Origin: Corynebacterium phocae
Lineage (GTDB): Bacteria > Actinomycetota > Actinomycetes > Mycobacteriales > Mycobacteriaceae
Length of the DNA stretch: 64,000 nucleotides
Direction of reading: 5' to 3'
NCBI RefSeq assembly: GCF_008693075.1
Contig: NZ_VXKJ01000048.1
Coordinates: 232,897 to 296,896 of the forward strand
Of this stretch, positions 55,535 through 62,711 are shown piece by piece. The translations under genes and the position numbers were made by a program. The stretch's first letter is position 1. Each line of letters opens with the position of its first letter. A model generated the notes under the pieces. The model saw nothing but the letters and a program-made list of their open reading frames with translations. It did not search any database and was not told the DNA's origin.

Positions 55535-57388
55535 CTAGTTGGCCAGGTAATGCTTCTTGGCCACGCGGCGGGCAATCTTGCCCGAAGAGGTGCGGTTAAT
55601 CTCATTAGGGGCAAAGAACTTCACCACGTCAGGGGTCAGGCCGTGGTTCTTGGAGACCGCGGCGCGGATGGCGTCGGTGGCAGCGGCGTCATCGGCGGCG
55701 TCGGAACGGTCCGCGCGCTCGACCAAAATGACCAGCTTCTCCGTATTATCGCCCTCCACAGAGAAAGCGGCCACGGAGTCCGGGCGCACGTGCGCCGATG
55801 CCTCCTGCACCGTGCCCTCAATATCCTGCGGGTAGTGATTGCGCCCGGCCACCACAATGAGGTCTTTAAGCCGGCCGGTGATGTAGAGCTGACCGTCAAT
55901 GATGACGCCCAGGTCACCGGTGGCCAGCCAATTGTCATCCTCCGGCGCGCCTTCCACACGGGAGCCCTCCTCCAGGCGGGTTCCCAGGGTGTTGTGGAAC
56001 GTCTCTTGGGACTCTTCCGGGCGGCCCAGGTACTCCTGCGCGCGGTTGTCACCGTGCAGCCAGATCTCACCAATCTCCCCGTCCGGAAGCTCCGCCTTAG
56101 TGGCGGGGTCAACCAGGGTCAGGTACTGCGCCGGCACACCGCGGCCGTTTGAGATAAACGCCACGCTATCCGCAGACTTCTCCGTGAGCTCCGCGTGGCC
56201 CTGGCCCAGCTTTTCCCGGTCAAAGTAGGACACCACCGGGCCCATGCCCGGGTCTGGGGTGGAAACCAGCAAGGATGCCTCAGCCAAACCATAGGACGGA
56301 CGGATGACATTTCGGTCAAAGTTGTGGGACTCAAAGGCTTCCAGGAAGGAGGTAACCGCTGCCTCAGTCACGGGCTCGGAGCCCACCACCAGGCCGGAGA
56401 CGTTGCTGAAGTCCACCTCCGCGCCTTCTTCAGGCTTAGCGTAGCGGGCGGCCAGCTCCAGGGCGAAGTTAGGCACTACCGTCCACGTACCCCGCTCTTC
56501 ATCGCCGTCGCGGCGCTGGAGCTGCCGTATCCAGCGGGAAGGCTGCTGCACGAAATCGCGCGGAGTCATAGTTTCCAGGAACTGGCCAATAACGGTGGCA
56601 AACACGGCCAGGATAATTCCCATGTCGTGGTGCAGGGGCAGCCAGGTGACAATCCGCAGCGGGACCTTGATTTCTGCGCCCCGGAAAATCTGCAGCACGT
56701 TGGTGAGGATGGAGCGATTGCTCAGCACCACGCCGGCCGGGTTACGCGTGGACCCGGAGGTGTACTGCAAGAATGCGGTCATCTCTACCGGAGAAATGGT
56801 GGTATTTGACGCCAGCGCGCGGCCCTCCGGGGTTTGCAGTGGGTCAACAAAGCCGTCTGCCAAAGAATCCGCCACGGCGTCCACCACGATTATGCGCGGG
56901 CGCTCCTTAGCTGGGACATCAGAAAAATGTTTGCGCACCGCCGCCGCGGACAGGGAGTTGGTGAGCACTATCGCAGGTTGGGCGTCTGCAAAAACCGACT
57001 TCAGGTGGTCAGTATGGCCCGGCTCGTTCGGGTCATAGAGCGGGATGGGGGTCATCCCCGCGTACGTGGCACCCAAGAACCCAAAGAGATATTCAGGGGA
57101 GTTGCCGGCCAGAATGGCTACGCGGTCCCCAATCTTTCCCACCTGCTGCAGCCGCGCGGCCACTGCCTTCACGCGAGTATTAATTTCTTTGCGAGTAAAT
57201 TCAATGGGCGTGCCCGCAGCGGACTCGGAATAATCCCAGTGCCGCATACACACACGGTCAACGTCCCCGCCTGTCCGCACGTCCAGCTGGTACATCATCT
57301 CCGCCATCCCGGCCAGCGTGAGCTGCGGCGGCAGGGTGATTTCACCCTTCTTGTTGAAAAACTGCGCAATCGCGACGTTCAAATCCAT
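55535..57388 (-). CDS. fadD32: Long-chain fatty-acyl-AMP ligase FadD32
   Basis: 617 residues from the ATG at 57388 (GAAGGAGAACTC upstream). ANL-superfamily marks: FLQYTSGSTRNPAGVVLSN (P-loop; Arg replaces the usual Gly), WLPLHHDMG, RPSYGLAEASLLVSTPD, and WLATGDLGVIIDGQLYITGR with the hinge KDLIVVAGRNHYPQDIE. Length and the ARVRPDS-type C-terminal domain fit fatty-acyl-AMP ligases, not acyl-CoA synthetases. It activates the long acyl chain as adenylate and loads it on the N-terminal carrier of Pks13. Normally fadD32 and pks13 are adjacent; here about 2.5 kb of small secreted genes separate them. Confidence 0.95.
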   Translation of the reverse strand: MDLNVAIAQFFNKKGEITLPPQLTLAGMAEMMYQLDVRTGGDVDRVCMRHWDYSESAAGTPIEFTRKEINTRVKAVAARLQQVGKIGDRVAILAGNSPEYLFGFLGATYAGMTPIPLYDPNEPGHTDHLKSVFADAQPAIVLTNSLSAAAVRKHFSDVPAKERPRIIVVDAVADSLADGFVDPLQTPEGRALASNTTISPVEMTAFLQYTSGSTRNPAGVVLSNRSILTNVLQIFRGAEIKVPLRIVTWLPLHHDMGIILAVFATVIGQFLETMTPRDFVQQPSRWIRQLQRRDGDEERGTWTVVPNFALELAARYAKPEEGAEVDFSNVSGLVVGSEPVTEAAVTSFLEAFESHNFDRNVIRPSYGLAEASLLVSTPDPGMGPVVSYFDREKLGQGHAELTEKSADSVAFISNGRGVPAQYLTLVDPATKAELPDGEIGEIWLHGDNRAQEYLGRPEESQETFHNTLGTRLEEGSRVEGAPEDDNWLATGDLGVIIDGQLYITGRLKDLIVVAGRNHYPQDIEGTVQEASAHVRPDSVAAFSVEGDNTEKLVILVERADRSDAADDAAATDAIRAAVSKNHGLTPDVVKFFAPNEINRTSSGKIARRVAKKHYLAN

Positions 57389-57497
57389 GAGTTCTCCTTC
57401 AATACGGACGGGACCGTAATATGCTTTCGTTCCAAAAACCTTAACAGCTTTCGATACTCTTTCGTTACATTTTCCACTTTATGCCCCAGCCGGGCCG

Positions 57498-58430
57498 CTA
57501 CTGCGCGCCAATAACGCGGTGCGCCCAGTCAACCACCCACGCGTTCGCCGTGGTTCCGGGAATCACGTTGGGATTGTTCGCATACATGGCGTGCACCCCG
57601 TCAGATTGAATCAGATCGAGCGCGCGGTCAAAGCCGTTGGAGATGTTATAAGGCGCGTCGCAGATGGTGTCATTGGGCGCGCAGATCTGGAAAGTGCGGT
57701 CCGCCAACTCACCGAAGCCATTGGTGCGCGGGCCACGCATGGTAGCGCCCGGAACAATGGCCTGAATGAGGCTATTGACCGGAAGAAGGGCAATTTCCGC
57801 GCCCACGCCGTCAACAGGTACGCCGGGGTTTTGGCCCACACCGGTCTCCCGGCGGCCATCGGCAACAATGGCCACCCCGGCAACACTGGCAGCCGGGACA
57901 GGACCCGCACCCGCGCCGATGAGGTCCGCTACGTCACCCACGATGACCGCGCCCTGGCTAAACCCGGAGAGCACAAACTTGGTCTGCGGGCAGTTCTCCC
58001 CCATAAACTTCAGCTCGTTGACCAACCGCAGCGTGCCCTCATCCCGCGACTCGTCATAAGACATCTCCTGTTGGGCGTTGATGTTTTTAAACTGCGCGGT
58101 ATAAGGCAGCGTCCACACCTTCACATCCGCCGGGTCATAAGCTTCCCGCAGCGGATTGGTGATAGACAACATGAAAGAGTTCGGATTAGCCTGGGGGTTA
58201 AGCGGATCATCCTCCGGCGAAGATTCCCAGGTACCGGGCGCGGCGATAAACTCCACGCGTGGGCACCAGTCCGGCTGCGCGGGCGCCGCCGGCGCACTGG
58301 ACTCCAGCGGGGGCGGCGGCGGTGGGGCCGCCACATCGTCGCTAGTGGTGGCGCGGTAGTACTGGACAGCACCGCCGCCAATCACTCCCACCATCACCAA
58401 AACCGCAAGGACAGTTAGTAGTCTTTTCAT
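57498..58430 (-). CDS. Cutinase-like envelope hydrolase (Rv3802c type)
   Basis: 310 residues: an N-terminal membrane/signal segment (RLLTVLAVLVMVGVIGGGAV), a Pro-rich linker, then an alpha/beta-hydrolase of the cutinase family. The nucleophile motif is KFVLSGFSQGAVIVGDVADL (GFSQG). The second conserved block is RTFQICAPNDTICDAPYN, with two cysteines and the catalytic Asp, and the His lies in the tail (GVHAMY or WAHRVIG). Its place directly upstream of fadD32 equals Rv3802c, an essential mycobacterial phospholipase/thioesterase tied to mycolate metabolism. Acts outside the membrane. Confidence 0.88.
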   Translation of the reverse strand: MKRLLTVLAVLVMVGVIGGGAVQYYRATTSDDVAAPPPPPPLESSAPAAPAQPDWCPRVEFIAAPGTWESSPEDDPLNPQANPNSFMLSITNPLREAYDPADVKVWTLPYTAQFKNINAQQEMSYDESRDEGTLRLVNELKFMGENCPQTKFVLSGFSQGAVIVGDVADLIGAGAGPVPAASVAGVAIVADGRRETGVGQNPGVPVDGVGAEIALLPVNSLIQAIVPGATMRGPRTNGFGELADRTFQICAPNDTICDAPYNISNGFDRALDLIQSDGVHAMYANNPNVIPGTTANAWVVDWAHRVIGAQ

Positions 58431-58495
58431 ACCTTAAATTGGTACCCTCTCCGCTTTCCACGACGCTGGCAATGGGCCTCAACCCGGCTGGGTAG

Positions 58496-58966
58496 TTACT
58501 GGCAGTAGTGTGTCCGCGCGCTCGCGGCGATAGCTTCCACTACCTGCCCGTGTTCTAGTTGGGTGCGCGCCTGCTCAATGAGCTGGCCGGCAACGGCCGG
58601 AACCGTGACCTGATCCTGAGCGTTGCACTCCGCCTGGGCCGCGCCAATGAGCTGGTCCTCAACGCCTTCGACGTTAATACCTGCCTCCTTGAGGTCGTCC
58701 AAGTAGGCGTCCTCAGCCTCAGCTGAGGTGCCTGCGGGCGCGGGGGCATCGGCAACCGGCTCCTCCGACTCCTTAACCTTGGTGGTGACCACCGTGGTCT
58801 CGGACGTGGTGGTAGTGGTGTCCGGAGCGCTACTTTGCGGGGAGCGATCCAGCGGCGCGATGGACGTAACCGCCGTTGCCGCAGTGTTGTCCACCGTGGC
58901 TGCACCGCCGCAGGCCGTGAGCAACACAGCGCAACCGGCCAGCGCGGAACAGAGAACTAGCCGCAT
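58496..58966 (-). CDS. DUF732-type lipoprotein
   Basis: 156 residues. Lipoprotein signal RLVLCSALAGCAVLLTACGG (lipobox LTAC, Cys 19), then a Ser/Thr/Pro-rich linker and a C-terminal DUF732-like helical domain (EDAYLDDLKEAGINVEGVED, ... AECNA ... THYCQ) with two cysteines. The ATG overlaps the TAA stop of the mycolyltransferase (TAATG), so it is translated from the same message. Role unknown. Confidence 0.85.
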   Translation of the reverse strand: MRLVLCSALAGCAVLLTACGGAATVDNTAATAVTSIAPLDRSPQSSAPDTTTTTSETTVVTTKVKESEEPVADAPAPAGTSAEAEDAYLDDLKEAGINVEGVEDQLIGAAQAECNAQDQVTVPAVAGQLIEQARTQLEHGQVVEAIAASARTHYCQ

Positions 58967-60918
58967 TAGCGCAAATCCTCCCGGATGTTGCCGAATACCT
59001 TGCTAATCTCACCGTGTTCAAACTCCTGCACCAGGCCACCGGCCGGGATTTCCGCAAAATCAGCCGTTGGCCAGCCAAATTTGCCCTGCTCCCAGCCGTG
59101 ATTACCCCAGGCGTTGAAAATGTCTCCGTACTCCACCATGTGCGCGCCGGTCTTTGGTGACCAATAAATGTTGCCCTTGTCGAACTTCTGGAACGCGCCG
59201 CCGTTAATCTTCATCTCACCGGTAGTGGGGAATCCCAGCTTCGAAGCGGCCCCGCCCAGCTCCCGGTACTTCGCGCCGATGGCGCCAAAAACGACGGTGT
59301 TGGACTTGTCCGGGTTGCGGGTCAACAAACCGCCCGCGAACTCCTGCTGGTAGCCCTCCCCGACCTGCTTAACCGGGCCGGTTGGGTAGCCTAGCGGACC
59401 GTTTTCAAAGCCATCCTTGCCCCAGGCAGCAACCATATCGCCAGGAATTGCCCACGCCCCAGTTTCCGGGGACCAGTAAATGGAACCGTGCTCAAAGTGC
59501 ACATAGCGGCCGATACCGTCCGGGGTCACCTGCTCATTGGTCTTCGGGAAACCCAGCCAGGAATTAGGTCCGCCCACCTCAGCGTAGCGCGCGTTGATAG
59601 CGCCAAACAGGGTAAAGGCCCCCAGGTCAGGCTTCCAGTAGGCGGTGCCCGCAGCGAAATCTTCCTGCTTGCCGCCAGCCACATCGAATTCGTTGTTCAG
59701 GCAGTGGCCAATAACGCCGGAGGCTGTGGCCTTAGCGATTTCCCCAACTGGGCTGCAATCAGCGCCGCGGTCGCCCTGGGCAAGTCCCAAGGAATCCGCG
59801 ATGAATGGCCACGCCTGGTTGAGCTCGAACTGCCAATACTCCCAGGAGTGGACGCCGGACGGGCGGAAACGCACGATGGGCTCCACACCCGCGCGGATGG
59901 CGTAATCGACGAAGGTCTGGGTAGACATGCGGGAGATAACTTCCAGCCCCACACCGGCGGCGTTGGCAGGACCCTTGGCAATGGAATTTTCTAGCCCGAA
60001 ATCATCCTTACCGGATCCGGAGGAGACGTAGACGGTCTTGCCCTTGAGCGCGGCCACGCCCAGCTTTGGATCATGGTCAATCCAGTCCTGGGAACCAGGC
60101 TCACCCCACATAGCGGTGGTGTTGTATCCGCCGGCGTCTTGCTGCGCGGCCTGGACTGCCTGCGGCATACCCACCGAGGTCATGTCCAGGTAACCGGAGA
60201 AAGAACCCACAAACTTAAACAGGTGCGGCCGGCGTTCCGCCAGGTTCATCGCAGCCGTGCCGCCCATGGAGATACCCACCACAGCGCGGTTTCCGTTAGA
60301 GCGGAACTTGTTGTGCAGGATGGGCACTAGCTCGTTGGCAAAGAAGGACTCCCACTGATAGGTCTTGCCGTTATCCGGGGTCTGCCAATCCGTGTAGAAA
60401 GAAGCCTCGCCGCCGATGGGCATGACTACGTTGACGTTCTTGTCGCTAAATTGCTCGATAATGTTGGTCTCGATAGTCCAGCCGGATTCATCGTCACGCG
60501 CACGCAGGCCGTCGAGCGCCCACAGTTCGCCGAACTTTGCGTCAGGGTGTGAATACCAGTCGCGTGCCAGTAAGATTTGGACGCCTATTTCCCTATCCGG
60601 CATGACGGCGGACTTGATCCACACCTTGACGTGGCGCGGGGTCAGGTATTCGATACGGTTGACCTTCACGCCCTCCGGCAAACCGGCAATCTCCGGAGAC
60701 TGCTCGGTTTCGATTGGGGTGCGCTGCGGCGGCGCCGAAGGCGCATAGTTATCAGAAAAACCACCGCGGGAGGACAACCCGCCCAGGGAAGACTGGGCAG
60801 TTGCGTTGGGCAGCAATGAAAGACCCACAGCTAGCGCGGTGGGGACGGCAGCCACGGCTACGCCGCGGCGCAGGGAGCGAGATGAGTTCTGTGGGGAACG
60901 CTGTGTCTGGAGACGCAT
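58966..60918 (-). CDS. cop1: Mycolyltransferase (antigen 85/PS1 family) with LGFP repeats
   Basis: 650 residues; AAGGA lies about 10 nt before the ATG at 60918. Signal peptide to about 42 (ALAVGLSLLPNATAQ). Residues 85-370 are an esterase-D/Ag85 domain: VNVVMPIGGEASFYTDWQTP, the nucleophile RAVVGISMGGTAAMN (Ser 217) and the catalytic His in GVHSWEYWQFEL. Residues 430-640 are four LGFP repeats (LGFPKTNEQ, LGYPTGPVK, LGFPTTGEM, FGWPTADFA), which bind the cell wall, as in C. glutamicum PS1/Cop1. It transfers mycolates from trehalose monomycolate to arabinogalactan or trehalose. First gene of the minus-strand mycolate operon. Confidence 0.94.
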   Translation of the reverse strand: MRLQTQRSPQNSSRSLRRGVAVAAVPTALAVGLSLLPNATAQSSLGGLSSRGGFSDNYAPSAPPQRTPIETEQSPEIAGLPEGVKVNRIEYLTPRHVKVWIKSAVMPDREIGVQILLARDWYSHPDAKFGELWALDGLRARDDESGWTIETNIIEQFSDKNVNVVMPIGGEASFYTDWQTPDNGKTYQWESFFANELVPILHNKFRSNGNRAVVGISMGGTAAMNLAERRPHLFKFVGSFSGYLDMTSVGMPQAVQAAQQDAGGYNTTAMWGEPGSQDWIDHDPKLGVAALKGKTVYVSSGSGKDDFGLENSIAKGPANAAGVGLEVISRMSTQTFVDYAIRAGVEPIVRFRPSGVHSWEYWQFELNQAWPFIADSLGLAQGDRGADCSPVGEIAKATASGVIGHCLNNEFDVAGGKQEDFAAGTAYWKPDLGAFTLFGAINARYAEVGGPNSWLGFPKTNEQVTPDGIGRYVHFEHGSIYWSPETGAWAIPGDMVAAWGKDGFENGPLGYPTGPVKQVGEGYQQEFAGGLLTRNPDKSNTVVFGAIGAKYRELGGAASKLGFPTTGEMKINGGAFQKFDKGNIYWSPKTGAHMVEYGDIFNAWGNHGWEQGKFGWPTADFAEIPAGGLVQEFEHGEISKVFGNIREDLR

Positions 60919-61095
60919 TGATAGAGTCCTTCTTGGTTCGTAGTCGTTTAATGCACACTGGCGCTGCCCCGGCCAGGAAGTGATGACACTCCTTTGAACC
61001 CTTGGGGCGGGTACGCCAACGAGGGCCCGGTTAACTATCCTCCGAAGGTTCCCCTCCTCCGGAGCAGCTGTTCACCGAGCTTTTGGTTTGCAGTC

Positions 61096-61126
61096 ATTGT
61101 AAATGATTGACTCAACTCTAAAGCAA
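61096..61126 (-). promoter_or_regulatory. Probable cop1 promoter
   Basis: On the minus strand TTGCTT, 19 bp, then TACAAT (61101-61096). It would start transcription near 61089 and give a leader of about 170 nt before cop1. Confidence 0.45.
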
Positions 61127-61294
61127 AAGTTGAGGGTTAATGTCCTGACACGCCGGGATCAGACCGATTTGGCCCGCCCCCACCCCGCTGGTGAGCAACT
61201 TCACATTGTGCTGGTTTGGGGCGGTTTTAGCCGGAAACGGGCAAATGATACCCGCCCTGGCGGTGATGTCAAGGTTTTGGGCAAAATTTTTCTG

Positions 61295-61349
61295 GCCTGT
61301 GGATAACTCCCCCGCCTCCGGCCGGGATTAGGCAAAGTTATCCACAGGC
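61295..61349. promoter_or_regulatory. Inverted pair of consensus DnaA boxes
   Basis: GCCTGTGGATAACT (61295-61308) and AGTTATCCACAGGC (61336-61349) are perfect 14-bp inverted copies, each containing the full consensus DnaA box TTATCCACA, with 27 bp between. This may be a DnaA-titration or DnaA-regulated site controlling one of the flanking genes. Confidence 0.7.
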
Positions 61350-61381
61350 AGCGTCCTTGCAGCTAAAACCCGATTTTCCGG

Positions 61382-61392
61382 TGTGCTAGCGT
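61382..61392 (+). promoter_or_regulatory. Extended -10 promoter of the HNH gene, probably leaderless
   Basis: TGTGCTAGCGT fits the actinobacterial extended -10 (TGnGnTAnnnT). The last T (61392) is 9 nt from the A of the ATG at 61401, so the first transcribed base may be the start codon itself. No ribosome site precedes the ATG, in agreement. Confidence 0.6.
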
Positions 61393-61400
61393 GCACTGTT

Positions 61401-62651
61401 ATGAACCTTTCGACATTCGCCAGCTACACCTCCCGGGGCCTTAACCCGGTCGAGGAAGCCCGCGGCATGTCTATCACCGAGCTTCTCAGCCTGGGCCTAG
61501 ACCGCAGCGTGGCCACCGACCTCCACGCCTTGGCAGACGTCTACTTCGGTCAAACCCCGTTTACCAACAAACAACGCCGCGCCCGCAACAGCGCCGCGCG
61601 CCACAGCCTAGCTTCCCTCCAACGCATCGAAGCCCACGTAGCCAAAGTACGCCGCCAGCTTGATGCCTGGAACCTGCGGGTTAAACTCTGCGCCACCGAA
61701 CCCCAGCGCGTCGACGCCGTTGCCAAAGACCACTTCAAAGCCACGCCCAAACCACCACCTGCCACCGGGGTGCGCCTTACCCGCCGTCGCTGCGGGGTCA
61801 ACACCTTGTCCTATACCGGCACCGCGCTGGAAGTCGCTGACATGGCGGCCGTGTTGGCTTCTACCAGCGCCACAGATACCGCCGAGGCCTTCCGGCGCGT
61901 CTTTTTCACAGGCACCGACGGCACCGACGCCGCTATTGCCGCAGTCCAAACCAACATCATCATCGAACTCGAGGACTGGCTGCGCCTAATTTCCGGCGAC
62001 GGGGAGGAACTAACCTTCCAACTCACCAACGGTGCAACCATGACCGGCAAACAATACCTAGAGCGCCGGCTCGCTGACTGCGGGCTGATAACCCTAGTTG
62101 ATCCGGTAGCCGGGCCGGTGAACCTCTACCGGATTGCCAGGTTTGCCAACTGGAAACAACGCGCGATGATATCCGCGCAGTTCCCGCACTGCGTCTGGCC
62201 GGACTGCAATACCCCAGCCGATAACTGCCAATACCACCACATCCACAGCTGGGCCGGCGGCGGGCTAACCAACCTCGACAACCTTGTCCCGCTATGTGCC
62301 TACCACAACGGGGTCAACGAGGACTCCGGGCCGGCTAATACCCGCGGCAAAATGGGTACCATCAACGGGAATGTCGTCTGGCTACCACCCAAAGGCGGAC
62401 CGCCACGGGTCATCACACCCCACATCCCCAACCACCGGCCACCACCAAACCGGCACCAACCACCGCCGCAGCAGCACCCGCCGCCGGACCAACCACCGCC
62501 GGAGCAGTACCCGCGGCCGGACCACCAGCAGCAGCAGCAACCTGACCGGCAGAAACCACCGCCGGACCACCAGCCGCCGCAGCAGCACCCTGACCGGCAC
62601 CAATCACCGCCGGACCACCAGCCGCAGCGTCACCAGCACCGGCAAGCCTAG
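61401..62651 (+). CDS. DUF222/HNH endonuclease-domain protein (13E12 type)
   Basis: 416 residues from the ATG at 61401. The N-terminal 250 residues are the helical DUF222-like region of actinobacterial 13E12 repeat proteins. The HNH nuclease follows near 270-310: HCVWPDCNTPADNCQYHHIH, with a Cys-x4-Cys pair, the double His, NLDNLVPLCAYHNGVN with the Asn and the last Cys/His of the zinc site. The C-terminal 75 residues are Pro/Gln/His repeats (PPPDHQ, PPQQHPDR). Such genes are multi-copy in corynebacteria; biological role unknown. Possibly leaderless and close to DnaA boxes. Confidence 0.88.
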   Translation: MNLSTFASYTSRGLNPVEEARGMSITELLSLGLDRSVATDLHALADVYFGQTPFTNKQRRARNSAARHSLASLQRIEAHVAKVRRQLDAWNLRVKLCATEPQRVDAVAKDHFKATPKPPPATGVRLTRRRCGVNTLSYTGTALEVADMAAVLASTSATDTAEAFRRVFFTGTDGTDAAIAAVQTNIIIELEDWLRLISGDGEELTFQLTNGATMTGKQYLERRLADCGLITLVDPVAGPVNLYRIARFANWKQRAMISAQFPHCVWPDCNTPADNCQYHHIHSWAGGGLTNLDNLVPLCAYHNGVNEDSGPANTRGKMGTINGNVVWLPPKGGPPRVITPHIPNHRPPPNRHQPPPQQHPPPDQPPPEQYPRPDHQQQQQPDRQKPPPDHQPPQQHPDRHQSPPDHQPQRHQHRQA

Positions 62652-62667
62652 CCACCGCACACAAAAA

Positions 62668-62692
62668 GGGCAGTAGGAAAATCCTACTGCCC
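62668..62692. terminator. Bidirectional terminator between HNH gene and ftsY
   Basis: A perfect 11-bp stem GGGCAGTAGGA / TCCTACTGCCC with an AAA loop; on the minus strand it is followed by TTTTTGTG, 20 nt after the ftsY stop. Confidence 0.95.
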
Positions 62693-62711
62693 CACACGTG
62701 CGCGCCTAGAG

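Larger units (their letters stand above)
60919..61400. other. Regulatory region between the divergent cop1 and HNH genes
   Basis: About 480 bp with no gene: a long cop1 leader (about 170 nt), the cop1 promoter, an inverted DnaA-box pair and the HNH promoter, listed separately. Confidence 0.6.

Noticed and set aside
62413..62697. Ala/Gly-rich minus-strand frame at the end of the HNH gene
   Set aside because: Mirror of the Pro/Gln/His repeats of the HNH protein.
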